From an uncultured Lachnospiraceae bacterium (GTDB taxonomy: Bacteria > Bacillota > Clostridia > Lachnospirales > Lachnospiraceae), in the NCBI GenBank assembly GCA_946631935.1, contig CAMPAP010000069.1, positions 1 through 20,854 of the forward strand: DNA of 20,854 nucleotides, in the 5' to 3' direction. Position numbers and translations under genes: made by a program. Positions 1-7,530 of this stretch are shown here, piece after piece. Each line of letters opens with the position of its first letter. The stretch's first letter is position 1. The notes under the pieces were generated by a model that searched no databases, was not told the origin of the DNA, and saw only the letters and a program-made list of their open reading frames with translations.

Positions 1-462
1 CTTAGGATTACGAACTATAGCACGTCCCATGGCAACACGCTGCCTCTGTCCACCGGAAAGAGCCTTGGGCTTACGGTCGAGAAGTGCGGTAAGGTCGAGG
101 ATACGAGCTGCTTCCTTAACCATCTTGTCGATCTGCTCCTTGGGAACCTTACGAAGCTTAAGTCCGAATGCCATATTGTCATAAACTGACATATGAGGAT
201 ACAGAGCGTAGTTCTGGAATACCATTGCGATATCACGGTCCTTAGGCTCAACATCGTTCATGAGCTTGTCGCCGATATAAAGTTCTCCGCTGGAGATATC
301 CTCAAGACCTGCAACCATACGAAGAGTGGTTGACTTACCGCATCCTGAAGGACCAACGAAGATGATGAACTCCTGGTCATTGATTTCGAGGTTGAAATCC
401 TTAACAGCTTCGAAGCCGTTGGGATAAACCTTGCTGATATGTTTGAGTGATAAACTTGCCAT
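1..462 (-). CDS. Sugar ABC transporter ATP-binding protein, MsmK/UgpC family (N-terminal part, cut by window edge)
   Basis: This is the cytoplasmic ATPase that powers carbohydrate ABC importers; in Firmicutes one MsmK-type ATPase often serves several sugar permeases. The 154 visible residues show Walker A GPSGCGKST at 37-45, the Q-loop glutamine at 83 (MVFQNYALYPHM) and the signature LSGGQ at 135-139. The Walker B and the C-terminal regulatory OB-like domain would lie beyond position 1. The start is ATG at 462, preceded by AAGGAGA. Arginine codons are almost all CGT, unlike the AGA/AGG/CGG mix of the neighbouring genes, which points to high expression. It sits 154 bases downstream of the yesL-like gene on the same strand but has its own leader and probable promoter. 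The substrate cannot be told from this part. Confidence 0.93.
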   Translation of the reverse strand, partial: MASLSLKHISKVYPNGFEAVKDFNLEINDQEFIIFVGPSGCGKSTTLRMVAGLEDISSGELYIGDKLMNDVEPKDRDIAMVFQNYALYPHMSVYDNMAFGLKLRKVPKEQIDKMVKEAARILDLTALLDRKPKALSGGQRQRVAMGRAIVRNPK

Positions 463-518
463 TGGGCTATTCTCCTTTCAGAATAAATAGGCGTGACAAA
501 TCGCCTTATACAGTTGAA

Positions 519-524
519 AGTATA
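519..524 (-). promoter_or_regulatory. Candidate -10 box for the ABC ATPase gene
   Basis: On the minus strand TATACT lies about 57 bases before the ATG at 462, in an AT-rich stretch. A weak TTTCCA sits 18 bases upstream as a possible -35. The leader in between carries a short hairpin (AGGCG at 489-493 with CGCCT at 502-506, 8-base loop). This is pattern only; no start site is known. Confidence 0.35.
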
Positions 525-560
525 CTATTAAAACTCAATTTTTGGAAATAATCGACTTAA

Positions 561-583
561 ACAAAGTTTTATGACCACTTTGT
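561..583. repeat. Inverted repeat in the yesL-like/ABC ATPase gap
   Basis: ACAAAGT (561-567) and ACTTTGT (577-583) form a perfect 7-base inverted repeat with a 9-base loop. It lies 34-56 bases past the end of the yesL-like gene and upstream of the ABC ATPase promoter candidate. There is no proper T-run after it on the minus strand, so it is a poor intrinsic terminator; an operator or weak terminator are both possible. A second AT-only palindrome (TTTTCTTAGAAAA) lies at 597-609, just past the yesL-like stop. Confidence 0.4.
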
Positions 584-616
584 GTATTTTGCACTATTTT
601 CTTAGAAAAAATGCAC

Positions 617-1300
617 TTATTCGTCAATTTGACCAAGTGTTTCAACCTCTGCTTCGTCGAAATGACTATTACGATTAAGTTTGTTAAAATAAGCGCTTTC
701 CAGCTTTTCAAAGCATCCCCTGTAGAGGATTGCGGACAGATATCCGGGACCCGAGGATCCAAAGAGTACCGCAAAAGGTATGATCCCCGGAAAAAGCGCT
801 GCCACGGCAGGGGGGATCAGATACAGGATCCCCATCAAAACTGCCCCGGGAAAAATCGATGCACTGACCGTCAATGCGTTTTTCAAAGTTCCGGAAACAG
901 TATTTTCAAACCTCGACAGCATAGGGAAAACCATGATGGTCATCACATATGCCAAAAACAAAAGTCCCGTCAGTATATATATGATGTTTAAGCCGGTTTC
1001 ACCCGCATATATCTTCAAAAGATATACGTCCAGAACAAAAAAAAGAAGCACTGCCATTTCCATGATCCAGATTAAGGTCGCCTGCCTGAGATTGGTTTTA
1101 AAGGATATAAAATAATCCCTGACTATGCCGGTGCCCTCCCCCTTTAATACCCTGTAACACATGCGGTCTTTGGCGGTAAATGCCGCCCCTGCGGTAATGA
1201 CGGGAATGCAGCAGACAAAGGTCAGAATGCCGATCAGCGCAAGGTCGCATAAAACTGTGAGAAAGATCATGAACTTTGAATCCGGTGCCAGAATCTTCAT
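617..1300 (-). CDS. YesL-like membrane protein (DUF624 family)
   Basis: This is a 227-residue membrane protein. Hydrophobic segments lie at about 10-34, 74-96, 105-127, 146-165 and 170-182. The N-terminal pattern (a short cytoplasmic start, a helix, then CCIPVITAGAA at 30-40 and a basic region) is typical of the YesL/DUF624 family. Family members usually lie beside carbohydrate ABC transporter and glycoside hydrolase genes; their biochemical role is not established. Here it is the last gene of the long minus-strand run, 20 bases after the GNAT gene, and the next gene downstream is a sugar ABC ATPase, which fits. The start ATG at 1300 has AAAGGAAG close upstream. The C-terminus is acidic and soluble. 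Confidence 0.75.
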   Translation of the reverse strand: MKILAPDSKFMIFLTVLCDLALIGILTFVCCIPVITAGAAFTAKDRMCYRVLKGEGTGIVRDYFISFKTNLRQATLIWIMEMAVLLFFVLDVYLLKIYAGETGLNIIYILTGLLFLAYVMTIMVFPMLSRFENTVSGTLKNALTVSASIFPGAVLMGILYLIPPAVAALFPGIIPFAVLFGSSGPGYLSAILYRGCFEKLESAYFNKLNRNSHFDEAEVETLGQIDE

Positions 1301-1320
1301 AACTTCCTTTACGTCTCTTT

Positions 1321-1812
1321 TCAGAAAACAAGCTCCATGGTAGTGACCTTGATACCGGAAATATCTCTTTCGGGTTCAGTCACTTTGAAGCCCGTTTTTT
1401 TGTAAAATCCCACAGCATAGGGCGCAGCCCTGACAACCATGGATTCCTCATGACAGACATCCCGCAGATACTTGCAAAGCTTGTCGATTATGGTGGTTGC
1501 AATTCCCATATGGTGGTATTCTTTGTGAACAAAAAGAAGTGAAAGACGGTTAGAACTTCTAAGGGAACCTACTCCGACGATCTTACCGTCACACCTTGAG
1601 ATCATCATGGGGTATTTCCCGTTTATGAACGCTTCGTGAAGCTTATCATCCGTAATGAATTCAAAAAAATGTCCGACTCCCTCCTGAGTATAGTCGGGAC
1701 CTTCAAATTCCATAAATGTCGTCCAGACAAGTGACATGCACTCCGTCCAGTCGGAAGGTTGTGCCCACTCATACCGGATCTCTTTTTTTATGCCATCCGA
1801 GCCGTTATCCAT
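1321..1812 (-). CDS. GNAT family N-acetyltransferase
   Basis: This 163-residue protein has the GNAT fold pattern. A central strand plus turn (MMISRCDGKIVGVGSL, 69-84) is followed by the acetyl-CoA binding motif A at about 90-112, where the strand LSLLFVHKEY leads into the pyrophosphate loop HHMGIAT and a helix. A late strand/helix (VVRAAPYAVGFYKKTGF, 126-142) is the usual motif B. It probably transfers an acetyl group to an amine; the substrate cannot be predicted. Its first 25 bases overlap the end of the hydrolase gene, so the two are probably translationally coupled. A GAGG lies about 10 bases before the ATG at 1812. The overlap and shared strand support co-transcription. Confidence 0.85.
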   Translation of the reverse strand: MDNGSDGIKKEIRYEWAQPSDWTECMSLVWTTFMEFEGPDYTQEGVGHFFEFITDDKLHEAFINGKYPMMISRCDGKIVGVGSLRSSNRLSLLFVHKEYHHMGIATTIIDKLCKYLRDVCHEESMVVRAAPYAVGFYKKTGFKVTEPERDISGIKVTTMELVF

Positions 1813-2717
1813 TCAAGGATATCCTCTTTTACCTTTTCTTTGTCATTATCATTAAGGATCTCATGTCTGCAGGAAGGATACAGCTTAACCGTAACGTCTC
1901 TTACGCCTGCTGCCTTGTATCCTTCGGCGGAAGCCTTAACGCCCTCTCCGTATTCGCCCACGGGATCTTCTAAACCCGCTACAAAAAGAAGGGGCAGATC
2001 CTTAGGAACCGCATCCACGTTAACTTCCTTGGACATGCGTCTCATCAGCTCAAAAAGAGCCAGATACCCTCCGGTGGTAAATCCGAATCCGCACATGGGA
2101 TCTGCGATGTAGTCTTCGACATTTTTTTCGTTGACGCTGAGCCAGTCATAGGGAGTCTTGGGGGACTCAATCCTGCTGCAGTAATTGCCGAAGCTCATCT
2201 TAGTGATCATCTTCGACTTATATTTATCTCCCCTGAAAAGAGATATCAGTTTTGTAAGGGCGGTTCCGGCATTTAATACGGCGCTGCTCATGCGTCCGGT
2301 ACCCATGATAATCGCCATGTTTATTCCGGTTCCGTAACGGTAAATATAATTCCTTGCAATGAACGATCCCATACTGTGTCCCAGGATGATAATGGGAAGT
2401 CCGGGAAATTTTTCCTGGGTGATCTTCTTTAATCTGTGGACATCACGGACGATAACAGTGGCGGGGTCCTGTTTGCAAAAATAGCCCGTAACGCCTCCGC
2501 TCTGAACGGAACCTCCGTGCCCGAGATGGTCCTCTCCTGTCACGATAAATCCCCTGTCCGTCATAAACTTTGCAAAATCTTCATATCTTCCGACATACTC
2601 CTCCATGCCGTGGATGATCTGGATGATCCCGACAGGAGATGATTCAGGCATCCATCTTATACCGTGAATACTTGATACGCCGTCTCTTGAATCATAATAA
2701 AATTCTTCTTTTGTCAT
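1788..2717 (-). CDS. Alpha/beta hydrolase, monoacylglycerol lipase/lysophospholipase-like
   Basis: This 309-residue serine hydrolase is of the PldB/monoglyceride-lipase type (Hydrolase_4 family). The oxyanion-hole motif HGMEEYVGRY is at 36-45, the nucleophile elbow GHSMGS at 113-118 has the serine at 115, the acid is probably D251 (GLEDPVG) and the histidine is H285 (SCRHEILND). It most likely cleaves esters of glycerol or lysophospholipids in the cytoplasm; there is no signal peptide. The start is decided by the ribosome binding site: GGAGG lies 7 bases before ATG at 2717, whereas the ATG two codons earlier (2723) almost abuts it. It follows metG after about 50 bases and overlaps the GNAT gene by 25 bases. 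Confidence 0.88.
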   Translation of the reverse strand: MTKEEFYYDSRDGVSSIHGIRWMPESSPVGIIQIIHGMEEYVGRYEDFAKFMTDRGFIVTGEDHLGHGGSVQSGGVTGYFCKQDPATVIVRDVHRLKKITQEKFPGLPIIILGHSMGSFIARNYIYRYGTGINMAIIMGTGRMSSAVLNAGTALTKLISLFRGDKYKSKMITKMSFGNYCSRIESPKTPYDWLSVNEKNVEDYIADPMCGFGFTTGGYLALFELMRRMSKEVNVDAVPKDLPLLFVAGLEDPVGEYGEGVKASAEGYKAAGVRDVTVKLYPSCRHEILNDNDKEKVKEDILEWITARMA

Positions 2718-2767
2718 GACCATTCCTCCCCGGGGATTTATACGTCTGAGCAGATTACCTTATCCGG

Positions 2768-4423
2768 TCACTTCTTTGTAATACCGGCCTTCTCGAGATT
2801 TATCCTTGCTTTTTCCTGCGCCTCTTCATATTCCCTGCGCTGCTTATCACACACCTCTGCAGCCTGCTTTAAAACATCCTCAGCAACCTTCCTTGCAAAA
2901 AGGATCTCTCCTTTGGATGCAACCTTATTGCCGCTTTCGTAAAGACCTGTTTTATCAAGATCCGCAAAATCACGCAAAGGCGCATTAAGCTGCTCTGCGA
3001 TCTTTTCGGCAGTCTCCGGCATGAAGGGATGAAGCAGTGATGCTCCCGTCATGATGGAATCACAGAGATTATAGATAACAGTGCTGAGGCGGGCCTTTGA
3101 TGCCTCATCCTTGGCAAGAACCCAGGGCTCGGTCTCATCGATATATTTATTACATCTCTTGAATATTGCAAATACTTCGCTTAATGCATCCGCAACCCTG
3201 AGAGAATCCATCTTCTCTTCACATACCTTGTATGCTCCGCTTACAACAGACTTCAGATCTTCATCGGCCTCACCGCCTGCATGCTCATCTGTGATGACGC
3301 CGTCAAAATATTTATTTGCCATTGCTATGGTCCTGCTTACCAGGTTTCCGAGAGTGTTGGCAAGATCCGAATTGAACCTTTCAACCATGAGCTCCCATGT
3401 GATGACTCCGTCATTGTCGTAAGGCATCTCATGAAGGACAAAATATCTGACTGCATCGACGCCGAAGATATCCGCAAGGTCGTCGGCATAGATGACATTT
3501 CCCTTGGACTTGCTCATCTTCTCCCCGCCCTGAAGGAGCCAGGGATGTCCGAATACCTGCTTGGGAAGAGGCTCTCCGAGAGCAAAGAGGAATATGGGCC
3601 AGTAAATTGTATGGAATCTTATGATGTCTTTTCCGATAAGGTGAAGATCTGCGGGCCAGTTCTTCTTATATGTATCCGAAGAATTACCCTCAGCATCATA
3701 TCCGATACCGGTGATATAGTTTGTAAGTGCATCGAGCCATACATATACAACATGCTTTTCATCAAAGCTTACAGGAATACCCCACTTGAAAGAGGTTCTT
3801 GAAACACACAGATCCTGAAGCCCGGGAAGAAGGAAATTGTTCATCATCTCATTCTTGCGGCTTACGGGCTGGATGAATTCGGGATGAGTGTTGATATAAT
3901 CGATCAGTCTGTCCGCATACTTGCTCATCTTAAAGAAGTATGCCTCTTCCTCGGCATAGTGGACACCTCCTCCGCACTCGGGACACTTTCCGTCTTCAAG
4001 CTGGGAATCCGTATAGAAAGCTTCACACTCGGTACAGTAATTTCCCTTGTATGCGCCCTTGTAAATATCGCCCTGGTCATAGAACTTCTTGAAGATCTTC
4101 TGAACCTGCTGAACATGATCTTCATCCGTTGTCCTTATAAAGCGGTCATAGGATGTGTTCATTGCGTCCCAGATCCTCTTTATCTCTCCGGCAACCCCGT
4201 CAACGAATTCCTTGGGGGAGCTGCAGCCTGCTTCTATTGCCCTGGTCTCTATCTTCTGGCCGTGTTCATCAGAGCCTGTCTGAAAATGGACATCATAGCC
4301 GTCAGCCCTTTTATATCTTGCTATGGCATCTGCCAGGATTATCTCATATGTGTTTCCTATGTGAGGCTTGCCGGATGTGTAAGCAATCGCCGTCGTAATA
4401 TAATACTTTCCCTTATTCTCCAT
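2768..4423 (-). CDS. metG: Methionyl-tRNA synthetase, short form
   Basis: This class I aminoacyl-tRNA synthetase charges tRNA-Met with methionine. The HIGH-type motif is HIGN at 21-24 and KMSKS is at 302-306. A four-cysteine zinc knuckle (C130, C133, C147, C150) lies in the connective insertion. The anticodon-binding helical domain follows from about 350. At 551 residues it ends with a short charged helix and lacks the C-terminal EMAP/Arc1-like tRNA-binding domain that many Firmicute MetG proteins (about 650 residues) carry; this shorter form is also common in the phylum. The ATG at 4423 has AAAGG 9-10 bases upstream. No T-box leader fits in the 52-base gap before it, so the gene is probably expressed with its neighbours or from a weak local promoter. 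Confidence 0.96.
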   Translation of the reverse strand: MENKGKYYITTAIAYTSGKPHIGNTYEIILADAIARYKRADGYDVHFQTGSDEHGQKIETRAIEAGCSSPKEFVDGVAGEIKRIWDAMNTSYDRFIRTTDEDHVQQVQKIFKKFYDQGDIYKGAYKGNYCTECEAFYTDSQLEDGKCPECGGGVHYAEEEAYFFKMSKYADRLIDYINTHPEFIQPVSRKNEMMNNFLLPGLQDLCVSRTSFKWGIPVSFDEKHVVYVWLDALTNYITGIGYDAEGNSSDTYKKNWPADLHLIGKDIIRFHTIYWPIFLFALGEPLPKQVFGHPWLLQGGEKMSKSKGNVIYADDLADIFGVDAVRYFVLHEMPYDNDGVITWELMVERFNSDLANTLGNLVSRTIAMANKYFDGVITDEHAGGEADEDLKSVVSGAYKVCEEKMDSLRVADALSEVFAIFKRCNKYIDETEPWVLAKDEASKARLSTVIYNLCDSIMTGASLLHPFMPETAEKIAEQLNAPLRDFADLDKTGLYESGNKVASKGEILFARKVAEDVLKQAAEVCDKQRREYEEAQEKARINLEKAGITKK

Positions 4424-4440
4424 ATTTAATGCCTTTCATA

Positions 4441-4469
4441 TAAAAACAGTTTTAATAAATTTATCACAA
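4441..4469 (-). promoter_or_regulatory. Weak candidate internal promoter before metG
   Basis: The 52-base gap between the J-domain gene and metG is very AT-rich. On the minus strand TTGTGA (4469-4464) and TTTTTA (4446-4441) are separated by 17 bases. Both boxes are imperfect, so this is only a candidate. Confidence 0.25.
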
Positions 4470-4475
4470 ATACGG

Positions 4476-5456
4476 CTATTCGTCCATTAAACGCCTGTAT
4501 TCTTCGCTGACGGCTTCAAAGAGAGCTTCCGATCCGTTTCCGCTGTCGGGATGATAAACCTTGCACAGTTCCCTGTATCTCCTCTTTATGGATTCGGGGC
4601 TTTTGCATCCGTCGAAGAATCCGTATAACCTGCCGTCTTCATCGCCTGATCTGAAGGAATTCCTTCTGCCACCATACCCGCCACCGGGACCATCATATCC
4701 GCCGTCAGATTCCTCGTAATCTTCTTCGTAGTCCTCATCATATTCTTCATCATAGTCGTCTCTGTAGTCATTTTCGTAGTCTTCGTCATAGTCGTCTTCG
4801 TAATCATCATAACGGTCGTCTTCGCCGTCATCATAGTAGTCGTCCCGACCGTTCCTGTAACGGCGCTCAGAGATCCTGTCATCATAATTACGGGAACGCT
4901 TTTTTCTTCCTATGCCCTTACGCCTTCCGCTTCCAAGCCTTTCAGATCTTCCTCTTTCGTATCCGTCATCATAGCCCCTGTCATATCCGTCGTCGTAATC
5001 CTGCACGCTTTCATAGATATCATCTATTTTTTCCCTTAAAGATTCGGATTCTTCTATGACCTCTCTTTTAAGGGATGAGTATCTGAAAAGCCTTATAACA
5101 TCAAGGACGGGACCGCCGATTAGCATGATAAATGTCAGGGTTTTAAGCTGTGAGGGATCCATGGAATCTTTCACAGAATAGATGGCAAAGACTCCCGCTG
5201 CGGCTACAAGTACTCCCACTACGTAATTGTTGAAAAGTCTTATGAAAAAATAGACATAGGAAAGAAGTCCGTAGAAAACAACAAAATCCTTCAGAGTGTC
5301 AAAGGGGTCTGAGGCTAAAACCTCCGCTGTTTTCCCAAGATCCGTATTCCAGGAAAGGACAAAGATTATTACCACGGACAGGACAAGCTTTGCGGGTATG
5401 CTTCCGAGCTTTGCCCTGAGCTCTGCAACTTTTACTGCTTTATAACTATTCATCAT
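4476..5456 (-). CDS. Membrane-anchored J-domain protein with tyrosine-periodic acidic linker
   Basis: This 326-residue protein has no full-length family that I recognise. Four hydrophobic segments lie at about 22-36, 56-74, 76-93 and 104-122. A charged helix (125-150) follows, then a low-complexity linker (about 152-272). The C-terminus (about 277-326) is a compact J domain with the HPD motif at 302-304 (KVYHPDSG) and the preceding basic helix SIKRRYRELCK; HPD is the part that stimulates DnaK ATPase. The linker has two runs with tyrosine at every fourth residue: Y154-Y166 (YDxG type) and Y219-Y247 (eight in a row, xDDY/xEDY type). It probably recruits DnaK to a membrane client. Its ATG at 5456 (or 5453, better spaced from AGG) overlaps the end of the pseudouridine synthase gene. 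Confidence 0.8.
   Translation of the reverse strand: MMNSYKAVKVAELRAKLGSIPAKLVLSVVIIFVLSWNTDLGKTAEVLASDPFDTLKDFVVFYGLLSYVYFFIRLFNNYVVGVLVAAAGVFAIYSVKDSMDPSQLKTLTFIMLIGGPVLDVIRLFRYSSLKREVIEESESLREKIDDIYESVQDYDDGYDRGYDDGYERGRSERLGSGRRKGIGRKKRSRNYDDRISERRYRNGRDDYYDDGEDDRYDDYEDDYDEDYENDYRDDYDEEYDEDYEEDYEESDGGYDGPGGGYGGRRNSFRSGDEDGRLYGFFDGCKSPESIKRRYRELCKVYHPDSGNGSEALFEAVSEEYRRLMDE
4716..4811 (-). repeat. Degenerate 12-base tandem repeat coding for (x-D/E-D/E-Y)8
   Basis: This part of the J-domain gene encodes eight consecutive four-residue units ending in tyrosine (Y219, 223, 227, 231, 235, 239, 243, 247). The DNA repeats are degenerate in codon use (both TAC and TAT, GAC and GAT, GAA and GAG), which suggests that the protein pattern is being kept rather than that the DNA expanded recently. 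Confidence 0.7.
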
Positions 5457-6126
5457 TTAACCTGTCAAAAAATATTTCAAACGCCTTATTTTCCGGACGC
5501 ATGGAAAAATCCTTCATCTTCCGCTCATCTTCATCATATAAAGAAAGCCTGTGTGCGCAAAGAGCGGGGAATCTGATCCCCATCTTTTCCGATAACTGCC
5601 TGCTTTCAGGAGAGCCGTACTTTTCATCTCCCAAAATGGGATGCCCAAGACTCGCCATCTGGGCTCTTATCTGATGAAACCTTCCGGTACCTATCGTTAT
5701 GAGAACAAGAGATACTCCTTCCCGCGATGCAATAAGCTTATATGACAGCTCTGCCTTTTTATAGTCCGGGCCTTCTCCTATGATGCATCTGTTATCGGAT
5801 CCTTTTTTCATATAACAGATATCGGATCCGCTTTCTGTAAGCTCCCCCATACAGACAGCCTTATATGTTTTTTTCAGTCTCCCGCCTGAAAGATCTTCGG
5901 TGAGCCTGCCTGCGGTTTTTTTGTCCTTTGCAAAAACAAGAAGCCCCTCAACGGGCTGGTCCAGCCTGTGAACCACTCCAAGATACCCACCCTTAAGATG
6001 GTTTTTAAGTAAACTGCACACATCCGGAGATGAGACTGATGAAGTCTGAACAGCTATTCCGGCTTTCTTTTTTATAACGATATATTTTTCGTTTTCAAAA
6101 ACGATCCCGATCCTGTTATCAGTCAC
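5446..6126 (-). CDS. RluA-family pseudouridine synthase, without S4 domain
   Basis: The product converts uridine to pseudouridine in rRNA or tRNA. It is 226 residues from the proposed start. The catalytic motif VVHRLDQPVEGLLVFAKD is at about 51-68, with the nucleophilic aspartate at 56. The late motif FHQIRAQMASLGHPILGDEKYG is the standard RluA C-terminal signature. There is no N-terminal S4 RNA-binding domain, so it is a short, catalytic-core form and the target base cannot be named. I choose GTG at 6126 because it overlaps the rsmF-like stop as GTGA with AGGG just upstream. The frame stays open to 6222, but that extension lies inside the methyltransferase gene and does not resemble the family. 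It shares an 11-base overlap with the J-domain gene. Confidence 0.9.
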   Translation of the reverse strand: MTDNRIGIVFENEKYIVIKKKAGIAVQTSSVSSPDVCSLLKNHLKGGYLGVVHRLDQPVEGLLVFAKDKKTAGRLTEDLSGGRLKKTYKAVCMGELTESGSDICYMKKGSDNRCIIGEGPDYKKAELSYKLIASREGVSLVLITIGTGRFHQIRAQMASLGHPILGDEKYGSPESRQLSEKMGIRFPALCAHRLSLYDEDERKMKDFSMRPENKAFEIFFDRLNDE

Positions 6127-7511
6127 TTTACCCTGAGCCCTTTCGGATAGTGATTCTTTATTCTGCCTCCGGATGCCTTTCCCCAGCCAAGAGAATACCC
6201 TTCGGCGCTCACAAGGCACCATCCGTTTCCTTCTCCTTCAAGAGTCATTCCATGAACGTATTCTTCTGCTTTATTTTCACCTACTCTTACAAAGGTCCGG
6301 ACGTCTCCTTCCGAAAGAGTAAGGGCAAGAGCGTGGGAAGGCTCAAACCTGTCTTTTTTAAATGTTCCAAGATGAAGCCCGTTTCTCAAAACCTTAAGTC
6401 CTGAGATATTCGTGGCATTATCAGGCATTATATACAGATTATCTCCGAAAAGCTTAAACCTTTTTTCGGACGCCAGTATCCTGTCCGCTGTTTTATCTTT
6501 AAGGCTGTCCTTCAAAAATGACACAAGGGACTTTTTATCATTTATGACAGACGGAAGTTCATAACCCTTAAGAGAGATCCCTCCCTCTGATTCTCCGTCC
6601 TTAACAAGAAGGGAAGCAAACTGCCCTTCACCCCTGAAATACATGGGCCATACCCTCACGGCATCGGGCAATCCCGAAAGGCCGTCCTTAAGCCCCGGTA
6701 TCCTGTTCTTTAAAAAAGATGTATCCTCCGGTTTCATATCGGGGTGCTCTGAAACAAAGGAGGTGATCATATCTTCGTTCTCACCCCGCTCAAATGTACA
6801 GGTGGAATAAACAAGGGCTCCTCCGGGTCTTAGCATTATATAAGCATTTTCCAGGATCTGTTTCTGTCTTTCAGTGCACAGGGATACATTTTCCGGGGAC
6901 CATTCGGAAACCGCGCCGGGATCTTTCCTGAACATTCCTTCTCCGGAACAGGGGGCATCCACAATGACCGCATCAAAATAGCCTTCAAAATATCCTGCAA
7001 GCCTTTCGGGACTCTCATTTGTGACTATGGCATTGACGATACCCATCCTTTCGATATTCCCTGACAGGATCTCAGCTCTTGATCTGTTTATCTCGTTGCA
7101 GACAAGAAGTCCCTCTCCCTTCATGGCAGCTGCTATCTGGGTGGATTTTCCTCCGGGTGATGCACAAAGATCCAGGATCCTCATTTTTCTTCCTGCGTCA
7201 AAATGACAGCTTTCAATTAAAAGAGCCGCAGGGATCATGGCTCCGGGATCTTGTATATAATATGCCCCGGCATCATGAAAAGGACTTCTTCCGGGAAAAA
7301 CAGAAGATCCGAAATAAAACCCGCAAAGAGGATCAGGCATTTTTTCAAGTTTAAACAAACTTACCAGATCCGCAGATTCCACGGGATGATCTTTTAAAGG
7401 ATTAAGTCTGAGAGACCGGACGTTTTCATCCAGGTACGACTTTTCAAGAAGCCCGTACTCATCCTCTCCCATAAGACTTATCATATTTTTTTTAAATTCT
7501 TCCGGTAACAA
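6123..7511 (-). CDS. rsmF: 16S rRNA m5C methyltransferase, RsmF/NSUN (NOL1/NOP2/sun) family
   Basis: The product uses S-adenosylmethionine to make 5-methylcytosine in rRNA. At 462 residues it has the layout of the RsmF branch: an N-terminal extension, a Rossmann-like core and a C-terminal RNA-binding portion (about 330-462). The SAM-binding loop LDLCASPGGKSTQ is at about 113-125, the first catalytic cysteine is in DAPCSGEGMFRK (C188) and the second is in YSTCTF (C238). The start is TTG at 7511; GGAGG lies about 6 bases upstream and no ATG or GTG is nearby. The exact target cytidine is not predictable; the symbol reflects family architecture. It is coupled to the pseudouridine synthase gene by a GTGA overlap, a sensible pairing of RNA-modifying enzymes. 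Confidence 0.9.
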   Translation of the reverse strand: MLPEEFKKNMISLMGEDEYGLLEKSYLDENVRSLRLNPLKDHPVESADLVSLFKLEKMPDPLCGFYFGSSVFPGRSPFHDAGAYYIQDPGAMIPAALLIESCHFDAGRKMRILDLCASPGGKSTQIAAAMKGEGLLVCNEINRSRAEILSGNIERMGIVNAIVTNESPERLAGYFEGYFDAVIVDAPCSGEGMFRKDPGAVSEWSPENVSLCTERQKQILENAYIMLRPGGALVYSTCTFERGENEDMITSFVSEHPDMKPEDTSFLKNRIPGLKDGLSGLPDAVRVWPMYFRGEGQFASLLVKDGESEGGISLKGYELPSVINDKKSLVSFLKDSLKDKTADRILASEKRFKLFGDNLYIMPDNATNISGLKVLRNGLHLGTFKKDRFEPSHALALTLSEGDVRTFVRVGENKAEEYVHGMTLEGEGNGWCLVSAEGYSLGWGKASGGRIKNHYPKGLRVK

Positions 7512-7530
7512 TATTTCCTCCGGTCATTAT

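Noticed and set aside
2768..4423. metG as a truncated pseudogene because the C-terminal tRNA-binding domain is missing
   Set aside because: The short form of about 550 residues is common and complete; all motifs are intact and the end is a natural charged helix.
3884..4429. A long open frame on the plus strand (181 codons) opposite metG, and another at 3281-3802
   Set aside because: They lie fully opposite a conserved gene, have no ribosome binding site, and the translations look like reversed coding sequence with no domain.
4424..4475. T-box or SAM riboswitch before metG
   Set aside because: The gap is only 52 bases, far too short for a T-box or SAM riboswitch, and the upstream sequence is coding.
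4716..4811. CRISPR-like or mobile tandem repeat
   Set aside because: The 12-base units are degenerate, in frame and inside a coding region; no spacers or other CRISPR features exist anywhere in the window.
4586..4885. A Thr/Met-rich frame inside the J-domain gene
   Set aside because: It is the shifted reading of the D/Y/E repeat and has no independent start signal.
6127..6222. N-terminal extension of the pseudouridine synthase (32 residues)
   Set aside because: It lies inside the methyltransferase gene and does not resemble the family. GTG 6126 overlapping the stop with AGGG upstream is the better start.
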